Origin: Marinobacter sp. 1-4A
GTDB lineage: Bacteria > Pseudomonadota > Gammaproteobacteria > Pseudomonadales > Oleiphilaceae
DNA length: 64,000 bases
Reading direction: 5' to 3'
Assembly (NCBI RefSeq): GCF_016597725.1
Contig: NZ_VCGY01000003.1
Location: 186,001 to 250,000, forward strand
Part shown: positions 17,868 through 27,931 of the stretch, piece by piece
Layout: every line of letters begins with the position of its first letter
Position numbering within the stretch: the stretch's first letter is position 1
Notes under the pieces: model-generated
What the model was told of the DNA's origin: nothing
The model's input: only the letters and a program-made list of their open reading frames with translations
The model's database searches: none
Translations under genes and position numbers: made by a program

Positions 17868-20800
17868 ATGCGCCACCGCAAGCCTGCCTTTTTTAGCCTT
17901 CCAGCTTTGCTGGCTCTGGCTGGCCTGCTTTTGGTGGCCTTATACCTGTTATTTCCGCGGCAGGCTGTTTTCGAGGACCCCCGCTACCTTGAGGCCCCCG
18001 ACAGCATTTCTCTGGCTTATCTTGAAACGCTACTGAGATCCGATGCAGGCAACCAAAAACTGCGCCTCAACCTCAGCAGAATGCAGCAGAAAGCCGGTCA
18101 ACCCGCCAAAGCCAGGAACACACTGGCACCTTTGCTCGATAACGCCCAGATTCCGCTCCAAGCTATGTCCACCCAAACGGAGCTTCTCCGGGGTGAGTTT
18201 TTCCGCGCCGAGACCGATGCGGGCCGATCGCAGCTTCGGGGCCAGCTTGCGTCTACACTTGAGCAAGCCTTTAATCAGGACTACTCGATTGCCGAGAAGC
18301 GGGCGCTTGCCGCCGACGTTCTGCCACTGCTTTCCGTTGAGGAACAGTTGGCTGTGCGTCAGCAACTCTTTGAACAGGCTAGCGGCACTGCCCGATTCCG
18401 GCTGGGACAGGATCTTGCGAACCTGCAGGAAGCCACCGGCAACCCGAACAGCGCGAAAGACACCCTTGAAACCATATTACCGCTGGTTCCAAGCGACGAA
18501 GAAAGCGCATTTATTCGCAACCTGATTCGGCTGGAGCTGGCCACAGGAAACGCAGGCAAAGCACTGGAACTGTTTCAAGAAGCTCACGAAAGCACCAGAC
18601 TGAGCCCGCAACAGCTGCGCGAAGGCATACGCCTTGCCGATCTTGCGGGTGAGCCGGAAGTAAGTGGGCACTGGCTTGCTTTGCTGGCGCAGAAAGAACC
18701 CGGCGACATGGATGTACAGCGTCGATTCCTAATGTTGCAGTTAAGCCAGGGCGACATCCGCGAGGCCCTGACCACCATCAAACGCATGGAAAGCAGCGGC
18801 CGTACATTGGCCAGAAGCGATATGGAGCGTATTGCCCGGGTATACGAATGGAACAGCATGCCCTCGGAAGCTCTGGGTTATTGGCGCGAACTGTTTCTTA
18901 GCCAGGCTCCGGGAGACACGTCTTCAATTGCCTATGAGCGGGCCACCAGCTTGGCTAGCGGCCTGTTCCGTTGGCCAACGCTCGTCGAGCTGCTCAAGGT
19001 GCGCGCCGCCCGCAAGCAACTGAACCCGGAAGGCTATAACCAGCTTACCGACGCGCTCATCAGTACCGGTGAAATGAGCGCTGCCGATCAGTATTTGGCA
19101 CAAGGAATCGCCCGTTTTCCCGAAAACGCTGCCTTGCGACAGCGCCGATTTGTATTGCTTGTGAACAGCCGCCGTTTCAAAGACGCGATCAGCTTGCTGC
19201 AGGCAGCACCCTCACTGACAGATGAAGAAAAAGTGCGACTCGCCAATCTGCATTGGCGCACACGGGATCCGGAATCAGCACTGGCTGCGCTGGGATTTAT
19301 ACCACAAAATCCGGAGCTGGCTCAGGAAGCCGAGGCCATGCGTTTGGACCTCGCCACCATGCTAAACCGCAAAGATCTACTCAAACAATTCTATGAGCGC
19401 AGCGCCAAGCAGCCTGTTGCTGAGATACCCGAAGAACTCAGAGACCGCATAATCACACTCTCTTGGCAATTTGGTTCGCCCCACGAAACCCTTGCTTTGA
19501 GCCGCCAGCAATATCGCGAGACCGGAGAGTTGCGCTACCTCATCACCATGGCAGAGCTGCAGAATTCTCTGAACCTGTGGGACGAGCTGGCTGAATCGCT
19601 CGCGCAGTGGGAGAGTACATTTTCTCAAGCCTCGAACGATCCCCGATTTTGGATACTGACGGCAAGATTGCACCAAGCCCACAACAAGCCCGGGGCCGCT
19701 CAAAAAGCGTTTCTGGCAGCCGCCACGCTGGCACCGGATAACGGCAACATGCTGGTCAACTGGGGTTGGTTTTTACTGAGCCAACCCAGCCTGCTGCCCG
19801 GCCAACTACCGCAGATTCTAGCCACACTGGCCGACTACCACTCCGCAGACACCTATCCGCTGCAAATCTATGGGCACCTTGCACTGAGTGAACCGGAATT
19901 GGCCGAGGCCTGGCTAGCACAGGCCCGCAGAGAGCTCAGCGGCGACCCCTCGCAACTGCTATCGTTGTCTGACTACGCCCGCAACAATGGCGCGCGGTCT
20001 GAAGCCGAGGCAGAGGCTCTGCGGCAGTATGCAGTCCTCATCACCCGAAAGCTGGAGAAGCCAGACCCGGAGGTCATTACCCAGCTATACAGTGTTCTGA
20101 GCGACCCGATACAAGAACCCGTAGAGCCCCTTTACCGATTTGACAACCGGGCACTGCAAGCAAGCGCACAGATACTCGATCTTGGCGGTTTTTCACTACA
20201 CACAGCCGGGCTGACCGGACAATTCAGCCACGACCGCTACCGCTGGCTCTTTTCCGCAGAGCATACCAGCGCCCAAAACCAAGGCTTGCTACTAGCGCGC
20301 CCCGAACCGTCAGAGAGCGGTCGCCTGCAGTGGCAGACCAACAACCAGAACCTTCTACTGAGCACCGAACTTAGCACCTACCGCCTTGCCAGTGGCGACC
20401 AACTGTCGGCCGCTTTTGAGCTTACAACACAACCCTCGGACCGCTTTACTCTGGGCGCTGACTTGGCGTTCAACGAACGGGTAACCAACAGTGCGGAAGC
20501 CTGGTGGTTAACGTCTGCCAACCGGGCCTCTGTTTCTGGCAGTTACGCTCCTTGGCCAAGGCTGGAGGTTACCGGTGATGTTGACTATATCTCAGTAGAC
20601 GAAGCCCTCGGCGGCGAGATTGGCAGCGGCTACAACACCGACCTGCTCGCTACTTACAGCCTGTTCCGGAACGACCCGGCTTGGCGGGTTTCACTGGGGT
20701 ATCAAAGCCGCCAGCTGAATTTGAGCAACAGCCTAAGCGCCAGCACCCTTGCCAAACTGACCGTACCTTTAGCACCCGACGGACTGTTAACCGATGACTA

Positions 20801-21068
20801 TCGGCGCATCGGACTCACATCCCAGTGGTCCCACGGGGAGCCTCAAGCCCTGAACCGAACCGCTCCATCGCCACGATTGTTTTTCGCACTGGACAGCGGT
20901 TATGTATTATCCACCTCAAGCTTCGACTTTGGCGCCCGCATGGGCCTCGGCTGGCGTATTGCGGGTGATGATGAGCTGGCGTTTTCGGCTGGCTATAGCA
21001 CCGACAGTCTGGACGGTCAGTCCCGTGCAGATGCCAAATTAACGTATACCCTTTATTTGGGCCATTAA
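17868..21068 (+). CDS. pelB: Pel outer-membrane export protein with TPR scaffold
   Basis: PelB spans the periplasm and outer membrane and exports Pel. The 1066-residue protein has an N-terminal membrane anchor (PALLALAGLLLVALYLLF, about 12-29) and then about 700 residues of tetratricopeptide-like helices rich in Ala/Leu/Glu (for example PAKARNTLAPLLDN, AALAALGFIPQNPELAQEAE). The C-terminus, from about residue 760, shows alternating strands of a 16-stranded-type beta barrel ending LTYTLYLGH. In known systems the TPR region binds PelA and the barrel pairs with the PelC ring. Position after pelA and length support the call. Confidence 0.92.
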   Translation: MRHRKPAFFSLPALLALAGLLLVALYLLFPRQAVFEDPRYLEAPDSISLAYLETLLRSDAGNQKLRLNLSRMQQKAGQPAKARNTLAPLLDNAQIPLQAMSTQTELLRGEFFRAETDAGRSQLRGQLASTLEQAFNQDYSIAEKRALAADVLPLLSVEEQLAVRQQLFEQASGTARFRLGQDLANLQEATGNPNSAKDTLETILPLVPSDEESAFIRNLIRLELATGNAGKALELFQEAHESTRLSPQQLREGIRLADLAGEPEVSGHWLALLAQKEPGDMDVQRRFLMLQLSQGDIREALTTIKRMESSGRTLARSDMERIARVYEWNSMPSEALGYWRELFLSQAPGDTSSIAYERATSLASGLFRWPTLVELLKVRAARKQLNPEGYNQLTDALISTGEMSAADQYLAQGIARFPENAALRQRRFVLLVNSRRFKDAISLLQAAPSLTDEEKVRLANLHWRTRDPESALAALGFIPQNPELAQEAEAMRLDLATMLNRKDLLKQFYERSAKQPVAEIPEELRDRIITLSWQFGSPHETLALSRQQYRETGELRYLITMAELQNSLNLWDELAESLAQWESTFSQASNDPRFWILTARLHQAHNKPGAAQKAFLAAATLAPDNGNMLVNWGWFLLSQPSLLPGQLPQILATLADYHSADTYPLQIYGHLALSEPELAEAWLAQARRELSGDPSQLLSLSDYARNNGARSEAEAEALRQYAVLITRKLEKPDPEVITQLYSVLSDPIQEPVEPLYRFDNRALQASAQILDLGGFSLHTAGLTGQFSHDRYRWLFSAEHTSAQNQGLLLARPEPSESGRLQWQTNNQNLLLSTELSTYRLASGDQLSAAFELTTQPSDRFTLGADLAFNERVTNSAEAWWLTSANRASVSGSYAPWPRLEVTGDVDYISVDEALGGEIGSGYNTDLLATYSLFRNDPAWRVSLGYQSRQLNLSNSLSASTLAKLTVPLAPDGLLTDDYRRIGLTSQWSHGEPQALNRTAPSPRLFFALDSGYVLSTSSFDFGARMGLGWRIAGDDELAFSAGYSTDSLDGQSRADAKLTYTLYLGH

Positions 21069-21082
21069 CAGGAGTTTTCATC

Positions 21083-21613
21083 ATGCTCATCCGATCCATG
21101 ACACTGGTGCTGACACTGGCCTTTCTGGCCGGTTGTTCCGTCATGCAAAGCCAGCAAGCGTCCGAGCCTGTAGACTTGAACAGCCGGTTTGCGGTTATCC
21201 CGCTGGGCAACCTGTCGCAAACACCGCAGGCTGGCGACCAAGCCGCCAGCATCCTGAGTGCACTGCTGCGGGCGAAAGGTGCGGCCGAGGTGGAGCTTTA
21301 CCTGCCCGCCGATGACAACCCGCTGATCTACGACAACCGGGCCAGGCAACAAGACGCCATCGCCGCCGCGCAGTCAGACGGCGCCGACATTATCGTTTCG
21401 GGCACTGTTGACGAATGGCGTTACAAATCCGGGTTAGACGGTGAACCGGCTGTCGGAATCACTCTGGAGTTCCGCAACGCCGATGACAACTCGGTGCTTT
21501 GGTCTGCCACAGGCGCCCGCACCGGCTGGGGCCGTGAAGGCGTTACCGTTGCCGGGCACAAGGTCTTGGATGATCTGCTGGACGCACTGCCTGTAACCAA
21601 CTCCGCACGCTAA
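21083..21613 (+). CDS. pelC: Pel outer-membrane lipoprotein
   Basis: PelC forms a dodecameric ring on the inner face of the outer membrane under PelB and helps funnel the cationic polymer. The 176 residues start with a lipoprotein signal, and the lipobox is FLAGC (Cys19). The body includes RFAVIPLGNLSQTPQAGDQA and DGADIIVSGTVDEWRYKSG, a fold typical of PelC. A good ribosome site (AGGAG) lies 8 bases upstream. Confidence 0.9.
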   Translation: MLIRSMTLVLTLAFLAGCSVMQSQQASEPVDLNSRFAVIPLGNLSQTPQAGDQAASILSALLRAKGAAEVELYLPADDNPLIYDNRARQQDAIAAAQSDGADIIVSGTVDEWRYKSGLDGEPAVGITLEFRNADDNSVLWSATGARTGWGREGVTVAGHKVLDDLLDALPVTNSAR

Positions 21614-21616
21614 GGC

Positions 21617-22954
21617 ATGATGAAAACACCCGACGTTTACAGTGATCCGGCTCTGGCCAGCAAGCAGTCACCCATTTGGCTGAAGTGGTTTGAAACCATC
21701 GCCATAACGGCGCTGTTTATCGCTTTGGGTTTCTGGAATCGCCCGGACGACCCCCTGTTTATCAGTGACATATTTCCATGGCCAGCTTTGGTAACCCTGC
21801 TCGCAGGCTTGAGATACGGTTTTTTCATGGCGCTTGTCTCTTCCACAGTCATTCTCGTAACGGCGGGCCTGCTTTTGCGGGCAGAGCTGTTGCCCGGGGA
21901 TCAGTTGCCTTACGTGTGGGGCTTGGGCGTGATGGCGATCGGCCTACTTGCGGGGGAATTTCGCGATTATTGGGATCGGCGCATCGAAAAGCTGGTAGCT
22001 GCCAACCAGTACCGACATACGCGGCTGGAAGAGTTCACGCGTAATTTCTATCTACTGAAAGTGTCCCACGATCGCCTGGAGCAACAACTGGCGGGTAGCT
22101 CCAGCAGCCTGCGCGAAGCCCTAAGGCGCCTGTACAGCGAGATATCCCACGCCCAAGGCCAAGGACTCAACCGGGAAACCGGCGAGCTGATCATGCGCCT
22201 AATGGTGCGCTACGGCCAATTACAGATTGCTGCCATTTACGCGGTTGAAGAGGATCAACTGTCGGATACACCGTTGACCAGCATCGGCAACTTTCAATCC
22301 ATAGAAACCGACGATCCCTTGCTAACTCATGCCCTGCAAGAGCAAACACTGGTTTCAGTGCACACGGAATATCGCGACAACCGGGACGAACTGAAAACCA
22401 AACTTTTGCTAGCACTGCCACTCATTGATTCCACCGGCGTCATGATCGGTATGATTGCCGTGGAAGCCATGCCCTTTTTCAGCTTTCAGCCCAAAACCCT
22501 GCGCTTATTGGCAATTTTGGCGGGGCACATGGCAGATATGATTCAGGAGCAAACGAAAATACAGGAACAATCCGCGTCGGAATGGCGCCAGTTCAAATTC
22601 CAATTGGCGCGGGTTATGTCTGATGCCCAGAACCACGAACTTCCCGGTTCCCTTGTGCACCTTTCCTTTAAAGACGCGACTGATGCCACCCGGGTTATCG
22701 AGCGGATGCAAAAGATGCGCCGGGGGCTCGATGTTATAGCCTGCCCACCTGAAACTTCAGAGACACAAGTGGCCATATTGATGCCACTTACAGACGAACT
22801 GGGCTGCGCAGCCTATTTGCAAAGGTTGGCAGACGACATCCGTCAACAAACCGGGCAATCGCTGGAAGCTTTGACACGCATCCGGCAACAGCCAATCAGC
22901 GGCACAACCGACATCACCCAGTGGCTTGAAAGAATCCGGAAGGAGTCTGCATGA
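21617..22954 (+). CDS. pelD: Inner-membrane c-di-GMP receptor for Pel synthesis
   Basis: PelD activates Pel synthesis when it binds c-di-GMP. The 445 residues have four N-terminal membrane helices (about 25-125), a coiled-coil, a GAF domain (about 170-310) and a degenerate GGDEF-like domain that lacks the active-site GG(D/E)EF. The inhibitory-site motif used for c-di-GMP binding is intact as RGLD in QKMRRGLDVIAC (about residue 373). This means the operon should be under c-di-GMP control; two GGDEF proteins are encoded elsewhere in the window. The stop overlaps the pelE start. Confidence 0.92.
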   Translation: MMKTPDVYSDPALASKQSPIWLKWFETIAITALFIALGFWNRPDDPLFISDIFPWPALVTLLAGLRYGFFMALVSSTVILVTAGLLLRAELLPGDQLPYVWGLGVMAIGLLAGEFRDYWDRRIEKLVAANQYRHTRLEEFTRNFYLLKVSHDRLEQQLAGSSSSLREALRRLYSEISHAQGQGLNRETGELIMRLMVRYGQLQIAAIYAVEEDQLSDTPLTSIGNFQSIETDDPLLTHALQEQTLVSVHTEYRDNRDELKTKLLLALPLIDSTGVMIGMIAVEAMPFFSFQPKTLRLLAILAGHMADMIQEQTKIQEQSASEWRQFKFQLARVMSDAQNHELPGSLVHLSFKDATDATRVIERMQKMRRGLDVIACPPETSETQVAILMPLTDELGCAAYLQRLADDIRQQTGQSLEALTRIRQQPISGTTDITQWLERIRKESA

Positions 22955-23934
22955 ACGCCTGGTTGATTTCACTGGGCCTGTCACTCGAAGCAGGCAGCAT
23001 CGCATCCCTTTTTGCAGACCTGCCGCCTGCCATTGCGTTTCTGACATTTCTCTCGATTCATGCACTGGCTTGCTTGGTGTTCACGCTTATGAGCCTGCCA
23101 CTGCTGCCTGCCAGCTACCGCCGCAAGGGGTTTCAGGCTGGCCTGCTTTTGTTTACTCTGCAGTTTGCTATCCCGGTGATCGGGAGCATCGGAGTGTTTG
23201 CCGGTATGCTGCTGCCACTGCACTTGCCCCGCTCGGAGCACAACATCCCTTGGCAGGAAACGGCCATACCCGATTTGCCTTTCAGCCCGGTGGACATGAG
23301 CCAGCAAATGACCTTCAGCGAAGGCGGCTTGCGCGAGGTGCTCCGAGAAGCCCATGCTCCGGAACGGCGCCTGAAAGCGCTACTGGCCTCCCGACAGCTA
23401 ACCGACCGCGAAGCCATCAGCATTCTTCAAGAAGCGCTCAAAGACCCATCCGACGACGTGCGATTACTGGCCTACTCCATGCTGGAACAGCAGGAGAAGC
23501 GTTTGGCATCCCGTGCCCAAAGCCTGCAAAAACTTCTAGAGCAACGGCAACATCCTGATCGAAACCGGCTGAAGCGTAGGCTGGCCCACACTTGGTGGGA
23601 AATGGCCTACCTTGGTCTGGCACAGGGCGGTCTGCGGCAATACTATCTGGAAAACGCCAGAACCATTTTGGCGGAGCTAACTGGCGCAACATCCCAGCAC
23701 AACGACTGGCGGCTTTTGGGCCGGGTAGAGCTGGCACTGAACCACACCACAGCCGCCAGCCGTGCTTTTGAAGCGGCGCTTGCAAACGGCGCACCGCCTG
23801 AATTAATTTTCCCCTATCAGGCAGAGATTGCTTTTCTCGCAAGGGACTACCGCAAAGTGCGCTTTCACCTCGCCAACTGTTCGCGATTTAGGCCCGCGCC
23901 TGTGGTCAAAAGCCTGATGGAGGGCTGGCTATGA
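22951..23934 (+). CDS. pelE: Pel biosynthesis inner-membrane TPR protein
   Basis: PelE is an inner-membrane partner in the Pel synthase complex with PelD, PelF and PelG. The 327 residues have two N-terminal membrane segments (about 30-55 and 68-92) and then a cytoplasmic helical/TPR region; LARVELALNHTTAASRAFEA-type helices are visible. The sequence is poorly conserved in general, so the call rests on size, topology and exact placement between pelD and pelF, with 4-base ATGA overlaps at both ends. Confidence 0.85.
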   Translation: MNAWLISLGLSLEAGSIASLFADLPPAIAFLTFLSIHALACLVFTLMSLPLLPASYRRKGFQAGLLLFTLQFAIPVIGSIGVFAGMLLPLHLPRSEHNIPWQETAIPDLPFSPVDMSQQMTFSEGGLREVLREAHAPERRLKALLASRQLTDREAISILQEALKDPSDDVRLLAYSMLEQQEKRLASRAQSLQKLLEQRQHPDRNRLKRRLAHTWWEMAYLGLAQGGLRQYYLENARTILAELTGATSQHNDWRLLGRVELALNHTTAASRAFEAALANGAPPELIFPYQAEIAFLARDYRKVRFHLANCSRFRPAPVVKSLMEGWL

Positions 23935-25469
23935 TCCGCCGCACGCCCAAACAAAAAGCCCCCATAGCCGATATCACCCTGCTGTTGGAAGGCACCTATC
24001 CGTTTATCCGCGGAGGTGTTTCATCCTGGGTGCACCAAATTATCACCGGTCTGCCCCAGTTCCGTTTTTCACTGATATTTCTGGGTGGCGATCGCAGCCA
24101 CTACGGCAAGCAACAATACACCTTGCCGGACAATGTTGTGCACCTTGAATGCCATTACCTGATGGATAACCTTGAAGACACCAAACCAAGGCCCAGCAAG
24201 GGTAGTCGCCCAGCCTTCGAGACCCAGCGCACCTTGCATGACCGGTTCCGCAGCAATAAACCTGTGCCCGAAGGCGTGCTCAGCCAAGCACTACGGGACC
24301 TCGGGCGCAAAGGCGGTATCAGCAAAGAAGACTTTCTGTACAGCGAAGAAAGTTGGCAGATGATTGACGAGAGCTACCGCAAGTACTGCACCGAGCCGTC
24401 CTTCGTGGACTACTTCTGGACCATACGGATCATGCACGCGCCCCTGTTCATGCTTGCAGACATAGCGCAAAACATTCCGGAGACCCGGGCAGTACACTCC
24501 ATCTCTACAGGCTATGCCGGGCTTTTGGGCGCCATGCTAAGGGATTTGCGCGATGTGCCTTTTATCCTGACCGAACATGGCATATACACGAAAGAGCGTA
24601 AGATCGATCTATCTCAGGCTGAATGGATACGAGAAGCCAGTGATCAGGTAAGCGCCAACCTCAACGACCAACTTGGTTACATCCGGCAGTTGTGGATTCG
24701 TTTTTTCGAGACCATGGGCAGGCTAACCTACCAGCAGGCAGACCCCATCATTTCCCTCTACCTAGGTAATCAGCAACGGCAACTGGCGGACGGCGCCGCC
24801 CCGGAACGAACCCACATTATCCCGAACGGCATCAGCCCGGAGCAGTTCGAAGGCGCACTCGCCGCGAGGCCTGCGACTGTACCCATGGTAATGGGTCTTG
24901 TGGGCAGGGTAGTGCCGATTAAAGACATAAAAACCTTCATCAGGGCCATGCGCTCGGTGTACGAGGTGGTTCCGAATGTCGAAGGCTGGATTGTCGGCCC
25001 GGAGGACGAAGACCCGGCTTATGTAACCGAGTGCAAAGAGCTCGTCAGCAGTCTGGGCTTGCAGGACTGCGTGAAGTTTTTGGGGTTCTGCAACGTAAAA
25101 GACATACTGCCGCAACTTGGGTTGATGGTGCTAACGTCAATCTCCGAAGCTTTACCGCTGGTTATTCTGGAAGCCCATGCCGCAGGGCTGCCGTGTTTGG
25201 CCACAGACGTTGGCGCCTGTCGCGAGCTTATTGAGGGCGGCACCCCGGAAGATCAAAGCCTGGGCCGCAGTGGTGCAGTGGTTCCCATTGCCGACCCGGA
25301 AGCGTCCGCGAGAGAAGCTATCCGGCTGTTACTGGACGAGAAGCGCTGGCAGCAAGCAAGTGAGGCGGGGCTGGCGCGGGTGAAACGCTACTACACTCTG
25401 GACGCCATGTTTGATTCCTATCACAACATTTACGACACAGCCATAGCCAGCGGGAGCCAGAAAGACTAA
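23931..25469 (+). CDS. pelF: Pel glycosyltransferase (GT4, UDP-sugar dependent)
   Basis: PelF is the cytoplasmic glycosyltransferase that polymerises Pel. The 512 residues start with the PelF signature LLEGTYPFIRGGVSSWVHQI and carry a second hallmark, LTEHGIYTKERK, near residue 220. The GT4 donor-binding EX7E motif is SEALPLVILEAHAAGLPC (about residue 405). The donor in known systems is a UDP-N-acetylhexosamine. It overlaps pelE and pelG at its ends. Confidence 0.95.
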   Translation: MIRRTPKQKAPIADITLLLEGTYPFIRGGVSSWVHQIITGLPQFRFSLIFLGGDRSHYGKQQYTLPDNVVHLECHYLMDNLEDTKPRPSKGSRPAFETQRTLHDRFRSNKPVPEGVLSQALRDLGRKGGISKEDFLYSEESWQMIDESYRKYCTEPSFVDYFWTIRIMHAPLFMLADIAQNIPETRAVHSISTGYAGLLGAMLRDLRDVPFILTEHGIYTKERKIDLSQAEWIREASDQVSANLNDQLGYIRQLWIRFFETMGRLTYQQADPIISLYLGNQQRQLADGAAPERTHIIPNGISPEQFEGALAARPATVPMVMGLVGRVVPIKDIKTFIRAMRSVYEVVPNVEGWIVGPEDEDPAYVTECKELVSSLGLQDCVKFLGFCNVKDILPQLGLMVLTSISEALPLVILEAHAAGLPCLATDVGACRELIEGGTPEDQSLGRSGAVVPIADPEASAREAIRLLLDEKRWQQASEAGLARVKRYYTLDAMFDSYHNIYDTAIASGSQKD

Positions 25470-26845
25470 TGGCAGGCATTGGATTTGAACTCAGGCGCAT
25501 CCTCAAACGCGACAACCTGAGCAGCCTGATCGGCGCCTACGGCCTCGCCAGCATCATCAGCTCCGGGCCCTGGGTGCTGTCGGTACTCGGGGTCATGCTG
25601 ATTGGTATTATCAGTATCAACCTGTCGGTTCCCGAACGAGAGATCATTCAGTTTCTGGTTTCCGTGACCTATTTGATGGCCATTTCCCTAACGCTGTCGG
25701 GGCTGTTTCAACACGTGTTTACGCGCTGGGTTGCAGACCGGCTCTATGAAAAACGCAAGCTGCTGATTCTGCCCAACCTGATGGGCGTGCTCTGGTTTTC
25801 CACCCTACTGGCGCTGGCCTGCGGCCTACCGGCAGCGCTGTTTCTGCTGCCCGGCACTTCCGTAGTCTACAAGCTTCTGATGTTGGCCAATTTTGTAGTG
25901 CTGTGTAATCTCTGGCCAGTAACCATCTTTCTTTCAGGCATGAAGTCCTACACCTTGATTGTGGCGTTGTTTGCAGTGAGCTACTTCACCGCCATTGCCG
26001 CGTCAATACTGTTAGCCAAGTATGGCTTGGAAGGTCTGATGGGCGGCCTGCTGATGGGCCATGGCCTGCTGTTGTTCAGTTTTCTATTCACCATCATCCG
26101 GCAGTACCCGAGTGACGCCCCCATGGGCTTCGACTTTACCCGCCGGGCACAGATTTTCCCCGCGCTGATCGCCACTGGCCTGTTGTTCAACGCCGCCGTT
26201 TGGGCCGATAAGTTTATCTTCTGGTTTCACCCTGACACCTCCCAACACGTCATCGGAACACTCAGAGCATCGGTGATTTATGACCTGCCGATTTTCCTCG
26301 CCTATCTGGCCATCATCCCCGGTATGGCGGTGTTTCTAGTACGCATGGAAACAGACTTTTCCGAAGCCTACGATCGCTTTTATAGCGCTGTACGCCAAGG
26401 CGACACTCTGGCTCGGATAAACAGCTTTCGGGATGAAATGGTGCGTGTTGCACGCAACGGCATTTACGAGATCTGCAAGGTTCAGAGCTTTACCGTCATT
26501 ATTCTGTTCCTGTGGGCAGATGAACTGCTATCCGCCATCGGGATATCCACGCTCTACTTGCCCCTGTTCTATATCGATTTGGTGTCTGTAAGCATGCAGC
26601 TGATTCTGCTCGCCATTCAGAACGTCTTGTTTTATCTGGACGCCAGAAACATCAACGTGTCTTTATGTGTGATTTTTTTTGCCAGCAACATTGTGCTTAC
26701 GTTTCTCACCATTGAGCTGGGCGCCAGCTTTTACGGCTACGGATACGCGGGCGCTACGCTCTTATCTTCGGTAATCGGGCTGGCCATGCTGTCGCGGAAG
26801 TTCGACCGTCTGGAGTACGAAACCTTTATGCTTCAGGGGCGATAG
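25469..26845 (+). CDS. pelG: Pel inner-membrane transporter/flippase-like protein
   Basis: PelG is a Wzx/MATE-like polytopic protein thought to move the growing Pel chain across the inner membrane together with PelF. The 458 residues begin MAGIGFELRRILKRDNLSSL, the conserved PelG start, and hold about 12 hydrophobic helices. Start and pelF stop overlap as TAATG. This completes a seven-gene pel set in canonical order. The next gene is convergent, 15 bases away, with no obvious terminator. Confidence 0.94.
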   Translation: MAGIGFELRRILKRDNLSSLIGAYGLASIISSGPWVLSVLGVMLIGIISINLSVPEREIIQFLVSVTYLMAISLTLSGLFQHVFTRWVADRLYEKRKLLILPNLMGVLWFSTLLALACGLPAALFLLPGTSVVYKLLMLANFVVLCNLWPVTIFLSGMKSYTLIVALFAVSYFTAIAASILLAKYGLEGLMGGLLMGHGLLLFSFLFTIIRQYPSDAPMGFDFTRRAQIFPALIATGLLFNAAVWADKFIFWFHPDTSQHVIGTLRASVIYDLPIFLAYLAIIPGMAVFLVRMETDFSEAYDRFYSAVRQGDTLARINSFRDEMVRVARNGIYEICKVQSFTVIILFLWADELLSAIGISTLYLPLFYIDLVSVSMQLILLAIQNVLFYLDARNINVSLCVIFFASNIVLTFLTIELGASFYGYGYAGATLLSSVIGLAMLSRKFDRLEYETFMLQGR

Positions 26846-26859
26846 CGGATAACATCTGC

Positions 26860-27198
26860 TTACTGTATTTGAGCAAACTTAACCCATGTTCCCCGGCTGT
26901 TTTTCCAAGAAGTACCAGAATTTCTGTCGATACGAATAGCTCTCCAGCTTTCACCAGTGGAGACTATTTTGACATCGTAGAGTGATTCAGGAATTGGGCT
27001 TGGGTCTTTTATCTTCCTCCACTCTGTGTTCGATGCCCACCAAGTTTCGCCAGTACGTATATTGAACTTTACGTGTCGCGTTTTTCCTTCTTGAGAGAGA
27101 GAAACTATCTCCAGAGCGTAATTTCCATGATCGGTGCCCAATGAGCTACATCCCGAAATGCCAAACAAAATCGCAACAATAAGAGCTCCGTATCGCAT
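26860..27198 (-). CDS. Small predicted lipoprotein, unknown function
   Basis: The 112-residue protein has a clear lipoprotein signal ending GISGC (Cys17). The mature part is strand-rich with two repeated-looking units (TGETWWASNTEWRKIKDPS and SGTSWKNSRGTWVKFAQ), each with a W-rich turn. I do not recognise the family. It is convergent with pelG and marks the start of the accessory region. The TGETWW/SGTSWK duplication suggests an internal repeat fold. Confidence 0.6.
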   Translation of the reverse strand: MRYGALIVAILFGISGCSSLGTDHGNYALEIVSLSQEGKTRHVKFNIRTGETWWASNTEWRKIKDPSPIPESLYDVKIVSTGESWRAIRIDRNSGTSWKNSRGTWVKFAQIQ

Positions 27199-27302
27199 AT
27201 CTTTCTCACTTCATCCTTAATATGGTGTAAGTATCTGCTGAGCGCTACCAACGCACCCAGCCGAGCGACAACAGCCGTTTACTATGTGATCTGAAGGCAA
27301 GA
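27199..27302. other. Intergenic, no feature seen
   Basis: The 104 bases upstream of the small lipoprotein gene carry its promoter region but show no convincing palindrome or terminator. Confidence 0.5.
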
Positions 27303-27578
27303 CTAAGCACCCGCCAGAACCATATCTTTGATCTTTACCGCTTTTTCGAAATGATCCAATCTGTGAGTTTCTATCCACCACCGAGCCGCTTCCATGAGAA
27401 CCTCTGGCTGATCATTTTTATTTTTGAAGAACGCGTAAAACGACAATCCCACTGTCGGACCCTTTTTCTCTATTTTTAGATCACATACTTCGATAATCTT
27501 TTCTCTGAGCTCTTTCCTCACAGTAGTAGTCCTTTGTTGTGTTGGTTGCCTCAACGGCCCTTTCTGCAGGGCCTCCAC
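27303..27578 (-). CDS. Hypothetical protein, start uncertain
   Basis: This open frame gives up to 91 residues from a GTG. A more plausible start is the GTG at 27518, giving about 71 residues that begin with RKELREKIIEVC. The C-terminal half (FYAFFKNKNDQPEVLMEAAR, then WWIETHRLDHFEKAVKIKDM) looks like a real helical protein. I recognise no family. The N-terminal 20 residues, rich in Gln/Thr/Pro, are probably untranslated. It could also be a fragment of a larger gene. Confidence 0.4.
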   Translation of the reverse strand: MEALQKGPLRQPTQQRTTTVRKELREKIIEVCDLKIEKKGPTVGLSFYAFFKNKNDQPEVLMEAARWWIETHRLDHFEKAVKIKDMVLAGA

Positions 27579-27698
27579 CTCTGCAGAGCTGCCATTTTTC
27601 CTACCTCAGTAAACGCTAAAAAGGCCCATAGACATGGCCGTCAGGCGAAATTCGCTGACACGACTACCTGAACGGAATAAAAACCAAGGGTAAGCCGG

Positions 27699-27902
27699 TC
27701 AATCTTCTCCAACCACGGCTTTACGCTCTCTCTCATAATCTTTGTAGGACTTGTTGGAGCGCTCCATGCATTCCTCATATTGAGCAGGCGGAACATCGTT
27801 GCATGCTTGGCGATTGTTGCGTTGGATGTTGTCGTATACAGCTTTGCTACTACATCCAGAGGTCAAAATGCAGACTAAAAATATAACCCAGATGTTCTTC
27901 AT
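27699..27902 (-). CDS. Very small predicted lipoprotein
   Basis: The 67-residue product has a lipoprotein signal with lipobox LTSGC (Cys17). The short mature part (about 50 residues) is rich in Asn, Glu, Lys and Arg with two Cys (QACNDVPPAQYEECMERSN) that could form a disulfide. AAGGAGAGAG lies about 7 bases before the ATG, a strong ribosome site, which supports expression. Similar tiny lipoproteins of unknown function occur next to accessory genes in many gammaproteobacteria. It follows the truncated GFA gene by only 29 bases. Confidence 0.6.
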   Translation of the reverse strand: MKNIWVIFLVCILTSGCSSKAVYDNIQRNNRQACNDVPPAQYEECMERSNKSYKDYERERKAVVGED

Positions 27903-27931
27903 TATTCACTCTCTCCTTTAGGGCATAGCAC